64,000 nt of DNA from contig JAGAOZ010000007.1 in assembly GCA_017623505.1 (NCBI GenBank), forward strand, positions 62,001 through 126,000, read 5' to 3'. This stretch comes from Alistipes sp. (GTDB taxonomy: Bacteria > Bacteroidota > Bacteroidia > Bacteroidales > Rikenellaceae). Made by a program: the position numbers and the translations under genes. The notes beneath the pieces are model-generated. The model did not search any database. It was not told where the DNA came from and saw only the letters and a list, made by a program, of their open reading frames with translations. Below are positions 15,624 through 25,796 of this stretch, piece after piece; the stretch's first letter is position 1, and every line of letters starts with the position of its first letter.

Positions 15624-16790
15624 TTAAAGGGTCGCGGGGGCGTGGGTGAGGAGCTCGTAGAGGACATAGAGCCAATGGGCAATGACGGCAGCGATCAGGC
15701 CTCCGATAAAGTGGGATAAGATTGCCTTAGAGATAAGGTTACGGTATCCGAGCGTGTCAAGCATAGCTGTATGAGTGCTCAAAAAACCACTCCAACACAT
15801 ACCAATAGCTGTAAAGACTGCTATGGCATTACCGTCAATCCAGCCCTCTTTAATGAAGCTCGGAATAAGACCTAAGGCCGCTCCAACAGCACCCAAGGCT
15901 GTAATAGGAAAGGCTATGAGGTGAGGGTCGGTGAAGCCAAACAACCACTCAAAGACAACCTGACACTTAGAACCCAGCCACGGCAATAGCTCTGTGCCTT
16001 GATAAGCAGCTCCTGTATATGTACCAGAGCTATCGGGACCAAAAGTGAGAATCATAACCAAGGTAGAGATAATCAACACTCCAGGAATAATAGCCAGACC
16101 AATATCTACTCCACTCTTACCTCCATCAAGCAAGGCATTAAGTACGCGTTGGAACAGAGGCTCCTTAGTGGCTTGCACCTCTTGAACAGACTCCTGCTCA
16201 TCAACGCTATCAACCCATTCATCACGATACTGAGGATAGGCTTTTATAATAAAACGTTGCATCAGACGAGTAGAGATAATAGCTCCGCAGATAGCACCAA
16301 CAAAGCCAATAAGCGGCGCCGCGTAATAGCCCTGACCAAACATAAAGATAATAACCAAAAGGCCCATACCAAAGGCTGTTCCAAAGTTGGTTATAGAGAT
16401 GTACTGATACTTCTTAAAATAGGCCTTGAAACCCTTCTCCTTAGCCAAAGATATAATTGCAGGATTATCCGACAGGAAGGTCACGACAGCACCCAACGAG
16501 GCTGCTCCAGGCAGACCGAAGAGCGGCTTCATAAAGGGTCGAAGCAGACGTTCCATAAGCTTAACAACGCCGAAATCGACAAACAGACGGCCCAACGCTC
16601 CTGTAATAACACAAACAGCCATCAAGAAGAATACCGTGTTAAGCAATAGGTCATGAGCGGTATTCATAATGGTATTAATCATTGGACCGGCACCCATACG
16701 AGAGCCTAAGTAGCCAAACAACAATCCCAATACCAACAGGCATATAATACCGGCAGGAATAGCTTTATAAAGGCGTTTGAGTAGTTTCAT
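15624..16790 (-). CDS. Nucleoside-recognition (Gate) domain inner-membrane protein
   Basis: A 388-residue polytopic protein with two Gate-domain halves: about 40-160 (NTVFFLMAVCVITGALGRL, SDNPAIISLAKEKGF) and about 225-385 (GVDIGLAIIPGVLIISTLVM, AIGMCWSGFLSTHTAML), joined by a charged linker (VDEQESVQEVQATKE). Gate proteins are related to nucleoside transporters and spore maturation proteins. The substrate here is not known. It starts 5 bp after a porin gene in the same orientation, suggesting one import or export route across both membranes. Confidence 0.85.
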   Translation of the reverse strand: MKLLKRLYKAIPAGIICLLVLGLLFGYLGSRMGAGPMINTIMNTAHDLLLNTVFFLMAVCVITGALGRLFVDFGVVKLMERLLRPFMKPLFGLPGAASLGAVVTFLSDNPAIISLAKEKGFKAYFKKYQYISITNFGTAFGMGLLVIIFMFGQGYYAAPLIGFVGAICGAIISTRLMQRFIIKAYPQYRDEWVDSVDEQESVQEVQATKEPLFQRVLNALLDGGKSGVDIGLAIIPGVLIISTLVMILTFGPDSSGTYTGAAYQGTELLPWLGSKCQVVFEWLFGFTDPHLIAFPITALGAVGAALGLIPSFIKEGWIDGNAIAVFTAIGMCWSGFLSTHTAMLDTLGYRNLISKAILSHFIGGLIAAVIAHWLYVLYELLTHAPATL

Positions 16791-16795
16791 CGTTT

Positions 16796-17800
16796 CTATC
16801 GTTTAAGTAGTGATACCTTCCAAGTCAAACCCACGTCGGTAATAAGGCCATTGGGGCGTATCGGGTTTGTCGGATGAGGATTATCTCCGTGCGAATAGTA
16901 GGTATTAAGATGCAAACGCACGTTGCGCTTACCCTTGATAGGGAAGAACTCTACGCCACCACCAAAACGAACAAACTCGGTATCGGGGAAGATGCCCATA
17001 TCGTAAGCACTACCCTCTCGGTTTTTATCATAGGTAGCTTTGGCGAACAGAGATACTCTATCCGACACATCGTAGACGAGCTTACCTACAATGCTGAAAT
17101 TCTTAAACAGTGAGTAATCACCCAAACAAGCGCGGTGATAGAGGTCAAGTTCTGCGAAAGCCTTACCAAAATTTAAGCGGTTACCCAAAATAATATGGTT
17201 TACAAACTCCCCATCGGTATATTCTGCAAAATTAACAGAGTAGCGAGTCTGAAAAAAGCCAAAATCACCTTGCCACAGCATATTGTAACCATACCAATTG
17301 GCACTATTGCCGGCGTAGGGACTTTGAGTAATTTGAGCCAAAAGCGTATGCTTGCCATTATCGGTGGTATAGCTACCCGATACACCAAACTGATAGCAGG
17401 CTATATTGTTCCAAAACAGGGATGCATAGTAGATATCAATCGGAGCATTATAATACTCATAACCACCCATCTCGTAGACCTGCTTACCCGCAGAGATGGT
17501 CCAATTGGAATGGGTATAGGTCAAGTACACCCAATCGGTAGCGTTGAAGGGATTATCGGAAGTAGGCGCTTTATTCAATCGCTGGCGCAGAGCATAAGAG
17601 AAATTATCGTTTATGCGACCATTGACATCTAAATTGAGGTACTTGCCGCGAAAACCTGTGTCTACGGCATCATCGTGATTCCAATCGTATTGATAATCGG
17701 CTCTAACGCTCAAACCGATATTAATCCATTCCTGAGCTTGGGCACAGAATGCACCAAAGATAAGTAACAAAGAGAATAGTAGTTTTCGTATCATAGACAT
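16796..17800 (-). CDS. Outer-membrane porin (phosphate-selective porin O/P-like)
   Basis: The start is taken as the ATG at 17800 (MSMIRKLL), with a signal peptide ending FGAFCAQAQ. An upstream in-frame start would add 12 residues that do not suit a signal peptide. The mature part of about 310 residues is alternating beta-strand sequence with many aromatic girdle residues (FSYALRQRLNKAP, YEYYNAPIDIYYASLF) and ends in the typical aromatic/hydrophobic final strand (VGLTWKVSLLKR). This matches a beta-barrel of the porin O/P type. A minus-strand -7 box lies at 17848-17855. The Gate-domain gene follows by 5 bp. Confidence 0.8.
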   Translation of the reverse strand: MSMIRKLLFSLLLIFGAFCAQAQEWINIGLSVRADYQYDWNHDDAVDTGFRGKYLNLDVNGRINDNFSYALRQRLNKAPTSDNPFNATDWVYLTYTHSNWTISAGKQVYEMGGYEYYNAPIDIYYASLFWNNIACYQFGVSGSYTTDNGKHTLLAQITQSPYAGNSANWYGYNMLWQGDFGFFQTRYSVNFAEYTDGEFVNHIILGNRLNFGKAFAELDLYHRACLGDYSLFKNFSIVGKLVYDVSDRVSLFAKATYDKNREGSAYDMGIFPDTEFVRFGGGVEFFPIKGKRNVRLHLNTYYSHGDNPHPTNPIRPNGLITDVGLTWKVSLLKR

Positions 17801-17847
17801 AGTATGGGTTGTTAGTAGTAGCGTCAAACATAGCATCTTCCAAATAA

Positions 17848-17855
17848 CAAATATA
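17848..17855 (-). promoter_or_regulatory. Promoter -7 box (TATATTTG) for the porin/Gate pair
   Basis: An exact TAnnTTTG on the minus strand 48 nt before the chosen ATG. No clear -33. Confidence 0.55.
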
Positions 17856-17950
17856 AGAAAAAAGTTGGGCTTTGATATGTTTTGTCAAAAAAAATAGTGC
17901 AAAAAGTATGAAATACAGAATGATAATGGATAACGAGAACTAAAACTAAT

Positions 17951-17958
17951 TATATTTG
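17951..17958 (+). promoter_or_regulatory. Promoter -7 box (TATATTTG) for the EIIC/DUF5689 genes
   Basis: An exact TAnnTTTG match 23 nt before the ATG at 17981; the upstream element is weak. Confidence 0.55.
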
Positions 17959-17980
17959 CGTCAATCAAACATACAGAGAT

Positions 17981-18988
17981 ATGATACGTAAATTTTTTGA
18001 GAAGTATATCATCAACGCTATGAGCCACATGGCCATTGGTTTATTCTGTTCATTAATCATCGGTCTTATATTTGAGCAACTCGCAAAAATACCCGGATGC
18101 GCAGAATTTTTGGGCCCAATAGCTCAAGTCTTAAATCCTAAGTCACCACTTATCGGAGCATGTATCGGATTCGCAATAGCGAACGGCATGAAGTGCGATA
18201 CGTTGGTAAATATATCATCGGCAATCGTAGGTGCTTTGGGTTATCAACTCGGTGGACCTATTGGAGCATACTTGGCTACGATATTGGGAGCAGAGGCGGG
18301 AATGTTAATCTCGAAAAAGACACCTGTCGATATTATCCTCACTCCACTGCTTACAATATGCATAGGAGGTCTGTTTGCAATTTATTGCTGTCCACCGATA
18401 AATGAATTTGTGATGCGCTTAGGCACTATAATCAACGATGCAACGGAGCTTAATCCGCTGCTGATGGGTATTGCGGTTGCAACACTTGTCGGATGCGCCC
18501 TAACTGCGCCAATAAGCTCGGCAGCGATATGTATAACGCTCGGCATCAGTGGACTGGCAGCAGGAGCAGCAACAGCCGGATGTTGCGCACAAATGATAGG
18601 CTTTGCTGTCATAAGCTACAAGGATAATGGTGTAGGTGGACTCATATCTCAAGGTGTGGGAACATCAATGCTTCAGATAGGAAATATCATGCGTAAGCCT
18701 ATAATTTGGTTAGCTCCAACGCTCACTTCTGCGATTTTAGGCCCTATATCGACTATGGTGCTAAAGATGGAGAGTAGCGCAGTAGGTGCAGGAATGGGTA
18801 CTGCCGGCCTGGTCGGTCCTATCGATACATTTGACACGATGTCGGCAACAACAGACACAGGCGTTCTGATTGCAATGATTATAGGATTATACATTATCGC
18901 TCCTGCCATAATCTGCTATGCTATACATAGTGTTATGATGCGATTGGGTTGGGTAAAACCTGGAGATATGAAGCTCCGTAACGAATAG
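17981..18988 (+). CDS. PTS EIIC-like membrane protein (PTS_EIIC_2 type), orphan
   Basis: A 335-residue polytopic protein with eight to ten hydrophobic segments. It has family-type motifs IGFAIANGMKCDTLVNISSA, GAYLATILGAEAGMLISKKTPVD, CALTAPISSAA and GTAGLVGPIDTF. I recognise the PTS_EIIC_2 family, whose members usually stand alone. No EIIA, EIIB or HPr is nearby, so phosphotransfer-coupled sugar uptake should not be assumed. It is followed at 5 bp by two DUF5689 lipoprotein genes, so the three probably share one transcript. Confidence 0.8.
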   Translation: MIRKFFEKYIINAMSHMAIGLFCSLIIGLIFEQLAKIPGCAEFLGPIAQVLNPKSPLIGACIGFAIANGMKCDTLVNISSAIVGALGYQLGGPIGAYLATILGAEAGMLISKKTPVDIILTPLLTICIGGLFAIYCCPPINEFVMRLGTIINDATELNPLLMGIAVATLVGCALTAPISSAAICITLGISGLAAGAATAGCCAQMIGFAVISYKDNGVGGLISQGVGTSMLQIGNIMRKPIIWLAPTLTSAILGPISTMVLKMESSAVGAGMGTAGLVGPIDTFDTMSATTDTGVLIAMIIGLYIIAPAIICYAIHSVMMRLGWVKPGDMKLRNE

Positions 18989-18993
18989 CACAG

Positions 18994-19797
18994 ATGGCGA
19001 GGAAGGTGTATCATCTTGTAATACTCCTAACGTTGCTTTTATCATCGGCAGGTGGTTGCAAGTCATTCGACACCCCAGAGCTAAACTTTGGGGAGTATGA
19101 CGCAGAGTGCATATCTATCGCTACACTATGCTCACAAATTGATGACAAGCCTATAACAATCACCGAGGATTTGGTTATCGAAGGGTATGTTGTATCGGAT
19201 GATAAAGAATCAAACTTTCATAAGACTTTTGTTATCAATGACAAATTTGGTGGTGTCGAGATAATGGCCGGCATATATGACCTGCACGATATATACCCTG
19301 AAGGGGAGAAACTCTATATCGCACTGAAAGATTGCACACTTGCACGGCACTACGGAGTGGTGCAAGTAGGTATGAAAAGTGAGTCATACAGCGGTTTTCA
19401 AACAGATTACTTTGCAAGTCGTGTATTGCTCGACAAGCATATCATACGCAGCTCAGAGATGACAACGACAAGCCCTAAAGAGTTGAAAATAGAGGAGCTT
19501 CGAGCAGAAGATTGTGGGCTGCTGGTCAAGGTCAGCAACGTGAAACTCATCTCTGAGGAGTTTACCGAGCAATGGGAGATTAACACTGAAGGGAAATGGC
19601 AGGGTTATAACATCTTCAGCGACGAAAATGGCAACAAAATAGCAGTATACACATCTGATTATGCCTCGTATGCCAAGGAGTATATTCCATCAGGCACACT
19701 ATCAATAACAGGCATATTGCAGCATGGCACAGCTGCCGGAGAGGATATGTTCATGATAAAAATGCGAAGAAAAGATGATTGCAGGGGCGAGTTATAA
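18994..19797 (+). CDS. DUF5689-type lipoprotein (OB-fold-like), first of two
   Basis: A 267-residue lipoprotein (lipobox LLSSAGGCKSF). The N-terminal 130 residues match DUF5689: ITEDLVIEGYVVSDDKESNF, then KTFVINDKFGGVEIM and the YPEGEKLYIAL strand. This domain is usually attached to Bacteroidota surface or nuclease proteins and is thought to be OB-like. A second, unrecognised region (GLLVKVSNVKL, GNKIAVYTSDYASY) follows. It overlaps the next DUF5689 gene by 23 bp. A role in ligand binding at the outer membrane is inference. Confidence 0.82.
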   Translation: MARKVYHLVILLTLLLSSAGGCKSFDTPELNFGEYDAECISIATLCSQIDDKPITITEDLVIEGYVVSDDKESNFHKTFVINDKFGGVEIMAGIYDLHDIYPEGEKLYIALKDCTLARHYGVVQVGMKSESYSGFQTDYFASRVLLDKHIIRSSEMTTTSPKELKIEELRAEDCGLLVKVSNVKLISEEFTEQWEINTEGKWQGYNIFSDENGNKIAVYTSDYASYAKEYIPSGTLSITGILQHGTAAGEDMFMIKMRRKDDCRGEL

Positions 19798-20551
19798 ATG
19801 GTTGGTATCTACACTACTCTGCATCGGAATAGTCTCTTGTAGTGATAAGGTCGAGAGCTATCTTACTCAAGAAGAGAACATCATATCAATAGCGCACCTG
19901 CGAGCGCAACTACGCTCACAAGCAACACCGATAACGGAGGACTACATCATAGAGGGTTACATCGTTGCCAATGACCACTACGGAGAGTATTACAAGAAAT
20001 TGATAATATCGGACGGAACGGGAGGGATAGAGATCGCGATAGATGCCGAGGAGCTATATCGAGATTTTCCGCTTTACAGCAGCGTAACACTTAACTGCTC
20101 AACGTTATGGATAGGCGACTATGGCGGCAGGATAATCATGGGAGCGCGTCCTACGGGAGAATATACGGTAGATAGAATCCCTCAAGAGGAGCTTAGTCGT
20201 TACTTACGATGCAGTAGTCAGGATGAAGTAATGCAATATCCGGAGTACATCGCCATAAATCAAATCACGGCCCACAACTGCGGAAACATCTATCGCATAG
20301 CCGATGTAAGTTTCAAAGAGCAGAGCGGTATGAGTTGGTGTGAATATGATGCTGAGAGCGAACAGTATGTTACAACCGAGCGATTGTTATACGACAAAGA
20401 GGGGAACAGCATACCGCTGAGGATTCCCGGAGAGTGTCACTACGCAGAGCAGATAATACCTGACGGATGGGGCTCAATAGTGGTCATAGTAGAGTCGTTC
20501 AACGGGGTATTTTCACTCTCGCCAACAGGATATAGGATGCATTTTGAATAA
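19775..20551 (+). CDS. DUF5689-type lipoprotein, second of two
   Basis: 258 residues with lipobox GIVSCSD. The same architecture as its neighbour: ITEDYIIEGYIVANDHYGEY, KKLIISDGTGGIEIAI and a C-terminal half with IYRIADVSFKEQ and GNSIPLRIPGEC. The two proteins are diverged tandem paralogues. It begins within the 3' end of the upstream gene, so translation is likely coupled. Function unknown. Confidence 0.8.
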   Translation: MIAGASYKWLVSTLLCIGIVSCSDKVESYLTQEENIISIAHLRAQLRSQATPITEDYIIEGYIVANDHYGEYYKKLIISDGTGGIEIAIDAEELYRDFPLYSSVTLNCSTLWIGDYGGRIIMGARPTGEYTVDRIPQEELSRYLRCSSQDEVMQYPEYIAINQITAHNCGNIYRIADVSFKEQSGMSWCEYDAESEQYVTTERLLYDKEGNSIPLRIPGECHYAEQIIPDGWGSIVVIVESFNGVFSLSPTGYRMHFE

Positions 20552-20582
20552 AAAAAGAGGTTGCCACTGCACCGACAACCTC
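20551..20582 (-). terminator. Terminator of the plsX operon (minus strand)
   Basis: GAGGTTG (20557-20563) pairs with CAACCTC (20576-20582). On the minus strand the stem is followed by a run of Ts from 20556 downward, so it acts for the minus-strand genes. Confidence 0.8.
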
Positions 20583-20607
20583 ACGCTATATGGTTTATTC
20601 GCGTAGA

Positions 20608-21639
20608 CTACTGCTCGCTAACCTCAACATCCTTAAAAGCCTCGCGAATCTTATCGCAAACGCCACTCTCGATATTACGCTCCATAGCAACAATCATCGA
20701 ACTGATAGCCTTAGCAGAAGAGCCTCCGTGGCCGATAATCACCGGTTTATTGACACCGATAACGATTGTTCCGCCGATGCTCTCATAGTTAATTGCATTC
20801 CAGAAGTTTTCGTGATAATACAACTTCTCACACATTGGCTCCAAAATAGGGCGTAACAACTGCAACAACCATGGACGAGTAGGACGCAGACGCTTATTGA
20901 TACGGTACATAGCCTCGGCCATCTTCAAGATAACATTACCGACAAAACCATCGGTAACAACGACGTCGCAAGTTCTACCTGTAAAGATATATGATGACTC
21001 CACATTACCTACGAAGTTGATATTATTCATCTGCTTAAGCAAATCATAGGTCGCCTTCGACTGAGCATTACCTTTACCCTCCTCTTCGCCAATATTCAAA
21101 AGAGCAACACGTGGCTTGTCAATCTTCAATACAGCCTCAGCAAAGATAGAACCCAAAAGACCATACTGGGCCAAAACCTCAGGCTTAGCATCAACATTTA
21201 AACCTACATCGAGAATCAAGCCTTGCTTATTCTTAACGATAGGCATAAAGGTCGAAATAACAGGACGAATAACACCCTTGATTGTACCGATAATAGTGGT
21301 ACAGCCAACCATCATTGCTCCGGTAGAGCCTGCACTCGCAAAACCATCGACTTTGCCCTCAGCCAAGTGATGGAAACCAACGACCATACTTGAGTCCTTC
21401 TTCGAAACGAAAGCTCGAGCCGGATGATCTCCCATCTCCACAACTTGGGTTGTACCGACAATCTGAATCTTATCTGAATTGCATTTATGCTTCTTGAGGA
21501 GCTCTCGGATACGACCCTCGTCACCAAAAAGCACAATCTGACTATCCCCCTTAATACGCTTCAATGCCATAACGGCACCTTCAACAACTACATCGGGAGC
21601 ATAATCTCCACCCATAGCATCAATACCGATTCTCAACAT
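20608..21639 (-). CDS. plsX: Phosphate acyltransferase
   Basis: A 343-residue cytoplasmic enzyme that converts acyl-ACP and phosphate to acyl-phosphate, the donor used by PlsY (7054-7818). Family motifs: IGIDAMGGDYAPDVVVEGA at the N-terminus, HHLAEGKVDGFASAGSTGA, LLNIGEEEGKGN and VTDGFVGNVILKMAE. It follows rpmF and yceD, the classical bacterial order; fabH, often next, is not present here. Confidence 0.97.
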   Translation of the reverse strand: MLRIGIDAMGGDYAPDVVVEGAVMALKRIKGDSQIVLFGDEGRIRELLKKHKCNSDKIQIVGTTQVVEMGDHPARAFVSKKDSSMVVGFHHLAEGKVDGFASAGSTGAMMVGCTTIIGTIKGVIRPVISTFMPIVKNKQGLILDVGLNVDAKPEVLAQYGLLGSIFAEAVLKIDKPRVALLNIGEEEGKGNAQSKATYDLLKQMNNINFVGNVESSYIFTGRTCDVVVTDGFVGNVILKMAEAMYRINKRLRPTRPWLLQLLRPILEPMCEKLYYHENFWNAINYESIGGTIVIGVNKPVIIGHGGSSAKAISSMIVAMERNIESGVCDKIREAFKDVEVSEQ

Positions 21640-21664
21640 AAATCCTCTATTTAACCTCGGTTAT

Positions 21665-21699
21665 AAAAAAATAAGAGAGAGCACACCCTGTGAGCTCTC
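21665..21699 (-). terminator. Hairpin with T run between rpmF and plsX (minus strand)
   Basis: GAGAGC and GCTCTC pair around a loop of about 11 nt, and a run of Ts follows on the minus strand. It may attenuate transcription between rpmF and plsX. Confidence 0.5.
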
Positions 21700-21717
21700 C
21701 CTTTGTCATCAGAAAAA

Positions 21718-21900
21718 CTACTCAGCCTTCTTCTCGATTGCCAACTTGCCACGGTAGAAACCGCACTCAGGGCATACACGGTGATAAAGAACCGCAGCGC
21801 CACAGTTAGAGCAAGTAACAACAGTAGGAACTACTGCCTTGTAGTGAGTTCTTCTCTTGTCGCGTCGTGTAGACGACACTTTGTGTTTTGGATGTGCCAT
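21718..21900 (-). CDS. rpmF: 50S ribosomal protein L32
   Basis: A 60-residue basic protein. It begins MAHPKHKVSSTRRDKRRTHY and has the zinc-binding pattern CSNCGAAVLYHRVCPECG. The length is as expected. It lies between yceD and plsX, the common order in which L32 is co-transcribed with phospholipid genes. Confidence 0.98.
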   Translation of the reverse strand: MAHPKHKVSSTRRDKRRTHYKAVVPTVVTCSNCGAAVLYHRVCPECGFYRGKLAIEKKAE

Positions 21901-21940
21901 TTTACAATATAAATTTTAAGTTATCGTTTGTTCATATACT

Positions 21941-22513
21941 CTAATTCTTTGCCGCCTCGTCTTCTAACTGAGCCTTCAATGCTGCCAACTTATTGAAGTC
22001 GTCCTTAGCGATTCCACCCTCCGAATCACCTTGTGCCTGAGCCTCAAGTGTGGCAAGCTCCTCGGCACTGATGATGCTAAAACGTGCAATCATATCAGGA
22101 TCACATTCACCTTCGGGATGAACTCTCTGATAAGGAAGTGAAAGAACTATACTCTCGTAGATATATTGTGTCAAATTAACCTCATTCTCCGAAGGCGACA
22201 ACCACATAACTTCGCCATCGTACTCACCTTGCGCATCCGACAAACGAACAAGCAAGTGACCTTTGTACTCGATTGCAACCGCACAATCCTCCAAGCAGCG
22301 GTCACACTCACAAACAACAGAGCCGGAAATCTCAAAATCGAAGTCTAATTGACTATCCGACTTAAGCATCGTAGCCTTAACCAAGCAATTACCACCCTTA
22401 ATATCACGACTTTCGTAGTGCGCAAAAAGGGCGTCATCAACCTCAAAACTAAGGTCGTATGCGCTGTTTTTCAGGCCTTTATACTCTACTGAATATCTCT
22501 TTTCAAGCTCCAT
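21941..22513 (-). CDS. yceD: YceD family protein (DUF177)
   Basis: The open frame extends to 22624, but the family start is the ATG at 22513 (MELEKRYSVEYKGL), giving 190 residues. The upstream part is non-coding promoter-like sequence. The DUF177 core contains VCECDRCLEDCAVAIEY, with its paired cysteines, and VNLTQYIYESIVLSLPYQ followed by HPEGECDP. In several bacteria YceD influences rRNA levels; its position before rpmF is typical. The C-terminus is rich in Ala, Glu, Asp and Lys. Confidence 0.92.
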   Translation of the reverse strand: MELEKRYSVEYKGLKNSAYDLSFEVDDALFAHYESRDIKGGNCLVKATMLKSDSQLDFDFEISGSVVCECDRCLEDCAVAIEYKGHLLVRLSDAQGEYDGEVMWLSPSENEVNLTQYIYESIVLSLPYQRVHPEGECDPDMIARFSIISAEELATLEAQAQGDSEGGIAKDDFNKLAALKAQLEDEAAKN

Positions 22514-22570
22514 TCCGGTACAAATAGCAGGCAAATTTATAAAAAAAAGGGGAATTGTGCAAATATTTAC

Positions 22571-22578
22571 TATTTTTG
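22571..22578 (+). promoter_or_regulatory. Promoter -7 box (TATTTTTG) for the gene at 22648
   Basis: TATTTTTG fits TAnnTTTG, 69 nt before the ATG, in the divergent gap between yceD and the plus-strand hypothetical gene. Confidence 0.45.
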
Positions 22579-22647
22579 TGGTAATTATTGAAGATTCTTT
22601 GCAAGTAAGCAAAAGAACTGTCATCCAATGAGGTAAGAAAAAAGTAT

Positions 22648-23064
22648 ATGGAGCAGATTTTCAGAGTAGAAATAAGTAGCAAGTTTGAAGAGCTATGGCG
22701 TTATAATATAGTCCTAATGGGCGGTGGCTTTAACGCCAAAGGCGAACAAGTGGATTTTGCATCCAGCACAGCACAAATAGCAAAAGTAGGAACGAACTTT
22801 ACCGAGAAACCGGCGCAATTAGAGGATATGCCGAGGGAGTATAAGATTACGCTCTCGAATTGTGACAACATAGCTACATATATCTATTTAGTGCCTCACA
22901 CTCTGCCTTTCAGTAATGAGATAGGCACTGCTGAACCTTTTGACTTAAAGGTGGAGGTTTGGTGCGATGATGAAAAAATATACAGTCAGCGACACAAAAT
23001 CAACCAATGGTCAGGAGCATCAATTGAATTGAAACTCCCAAAGAAAGAGGAGGAAGAGAAATAG
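22648..23064 (+). CDS. Hypothetical cytoplasmic protein
   Basis: 138 residues with no signal peptide or membrane segment. The sequence looks like a small beta-rich domain (RVEISSKFEELWRYNIVLMG, YKITLSNCDNIATYIYL, FDLKVEVWCDDEKIYSQ) with a Lys/Glu tail (KKEEEEK). I do not recognise the family. It is a single gene with its own -7 box and ends at a bidirectional terminator shared with gapA. Confidence 0.75.
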   Translation: MEQIFRVEISSKFEELWRYNIVLMGGGFNAKGEQVDFASSTAQIAKVGTNFTEKPAQLEDMPREYKITLSNCDNIATYIYLVPHTLPFSNEIGTAEPFDLKVEVWCDDEKIYSQRHKINQWSGASIELKLPKKEEEEK

Positions 23065-23086
23065 ACGGCCGCACACAGAGAAAAAC

Positions 23087-23119
23087 AAATCGGGACACCC
23101 ATGAGGGATGTCCCGATTT
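23087..23119. terminator. Bidirectional terminator between the 22648 gene and gapA
   Basis: AAATCGGGACA (23087-23097) pairs with TGTCCCGATTT (23109-23119). An A run precedes and Ts follow, so it can serve both converging genes. Confidence 0.85.
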
Positions 23120-23138
23120 CTTATCTTGTGAGTAAAGA

Positions 23139-24176
<1,038 letters not shown>

Positions 24177-24206
24177 TTAAAACTTCTGTCGCAAATTTTG
24201 ACGGTG

Positions 24207-24238
24207 CAAAATTATATACTTTATATATAATTAGCAAA
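24207..24238 (-). promoter_or_regulatory. Promoter of gapA
   Basis: On the minus strand TTTG (24235-24238), 20 bp, then TAATTTTG (24207-24214): both consensus boxes at ideal spacing, about 50 nt before the ATG. Confidence 0.8.
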
Positions 24239-24293
24239 TTTAAACACTTAAATTTTGAAGATTTTTTATAAATGCCTCCTCCAACCTTGAAAA

Positions 24294-25049
24294 CTACTTA
24301 ACAGCCAACTTGGCACGCTTAGCCATAGCCGAAGCAAAGACAAAATCCTCAAGCTCCCGATTATCGGCATGGAGGATATCGTCCTTCGAGCCTTCCCACC
24401 ACTTATTACCTTCGTAGATAAATACAATCTTCTCGCCAATCTCCATCACGGAGTTCATATCGTGAGTGTTAATAATGGTCGTAATATTATACTCTTTGGT
24501 AATATCGTGGATAAGATTATCAATAACAATTGAGGTCTGAGGGTCCAAACCTGAGTTAGGCTCATCGCAGAACAAATAGCGAGGATTCATCACAATAGCA
24601 CGAGCAATAGCAGCACGCTTAATCATACCACCACTAAGTTCCGAAGGATAGAGGTGATGTGCATTGTCGAGATTAACACGGTTAAGACAGAAATTCACTC
24701 GTTCCATCTTCTCCTCCTCGCTCTGCGTGGTAAACAAGTCAAGCGGCAACTTAACATTCTGCGCAACGGTAGAGGCATCGAGCAATGCTCCACCCTGGAA
24801 AATCATACCCACATCCTTACGGATGGCTTTGCGAGCCTTGAAATCCAACTCCGAGAAGCAGACATCATCATAATAGATGGCACCCGAGTCAATATTGTGC
24901 AATCCAACCAAACTCTTCAACAGGACGGTCTTACCCGAACCACTACGACCAATGATAAGATTGGTCTGACCGGTAGCAAACTCTACCGAGATATCCTTCA
25001 GCACCGTACGGTCACCGAACGACTTAATAACATTCTGAGCCTTAATCAT
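24294..25049 (-). CDS. MlaF-like ABC transporter ATP-binding protein
   Basis: A 251-residue ATPase. Walker A IIGRSGSGKTVLLKSL, signature LSGGMIKRAAIARAI, Walker B YLFCDEPNSGLDP and H-loop NTHDMNSV are intact. Paired with the MlaE-type permease (4-bp overlap), it would power lipid movement between the membranes. The substrate-binding MlaD partner is not in this cluster. Confidence 0.93.
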   Translation of the reverse strand: MIKAQNVIKSFGDRTVLKDISVEFATGQTNLIIGRSGSGKTVLLKSLVGLHNIDSGAIYYDDVCFSELDFKARKAIRKDVGMIFQGGALLDASTVAQNVKLPLDLFTTQSEEEKMERVNFCLNRVNLDNAHHLYPSELSGGMIKRAAIARAIVMNPRYLFCDEPNSGLDPQTSIVIDNLIHDITKEYNITTIINTHDMNSVMEIGEKIVFIYEGNKWWEGSKDDILHADNRELEDFVFASAMAKRAKLAVK

Positions 25050-25789
25050 GTGAGCAAAAGTTGGGTAAGAATAAGGTTGAAAATCATAATAACAATCGAG
25101 CTGAGTACAACGGCACGCGTAGAGGCCTTACCTACCTCCAAAGAGTTACCTTTGGCGTAGTAGCCACAATAAGCCGAGATACTTGTAATGATAAATGCAA
25201 ATACCGCAATCTTAATCAATGAGTAGATAACCTCCCACATAACAAAGCAATACTGCAAACCCTCGATATAATCAGCCGGAATCATAATTCCCGTAACCAC
25301 AGCAATAACATAACCTCCGGCAATACCGATAAGCATACTAAAGATGGTAAGAAAAGGGAAGAAGAAAACCGTCGCAACAATCTTCGGAAGGATAAGGTAG
25401 GATGCGGAATTCACACCCATAATCTCAAGGGCATCAATCTGCTCGGTAATACGCATCGTACCTATCTCAGAGGCGATATTCGAGCCAACCTTACCCGCCA
25501 GAATCAGTGCTACAACCGTAGAGGAGAACTCCAAGGTCATAGTCTCACGGGTAGCGTAACCGATAAGGTATTGCGGAATAAACGGCGACTCCAAGCTAAT
25601 GGACATCTGCAAGGTAATGGCAGCACCGATAAAGACCGAAATAATGGCCGTCAAGCCGATAGAATTGAGGCCCAAAGCCTCCACCTCGTACATGATGCGC
25701 TCACGATAGATGCGCATCTTCTCAGGACGAGAGAAGACCTTCTTCATCAGCAGAGTGTATCTGCCTATGGATTCAAACAACGAAAACAT
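25046..25789 (-). CDS. MlaE-like ABC transporter permease
   Basis: 247 residues of the MlaE/DUF140 family, with five or six membrane segments and the conserved core GLTAIISVFIGAAITLQ and LILAGKVGSNIASEIGTMRI. Overlaps mlaF by 4 bp. Upstream by 7 bp is a DUF4834 gene, an arrangement typical of Bacteroidota. Predicted role: phospholipid transport for outer-membrane lipid asymmetry. Confidence 0.93.
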   Translation of the reverse strand: MFSLFESIGRYTLLMKKVFSRPEKMRIYRERIMYEVEALGLNSIGLTAIISVFIGAAITLQMSISLESPFIPQYLIGYATRETMTLEFSSTVVALILAGKVGSNIASEIGTMRITEQIDALEIMGVNSASYLILPKIVATVFFFPFLTIFSMLIGIAGGYVIAVVTGIMIPADYIEGLQYCFVMWEVIYSLIKIAVFAFIITSISAYCGYYAKGNSLEVGKASTRAVVLSSIVIMIFNLILTQLLLT

Positions 25790-25796
25790 CTATATC

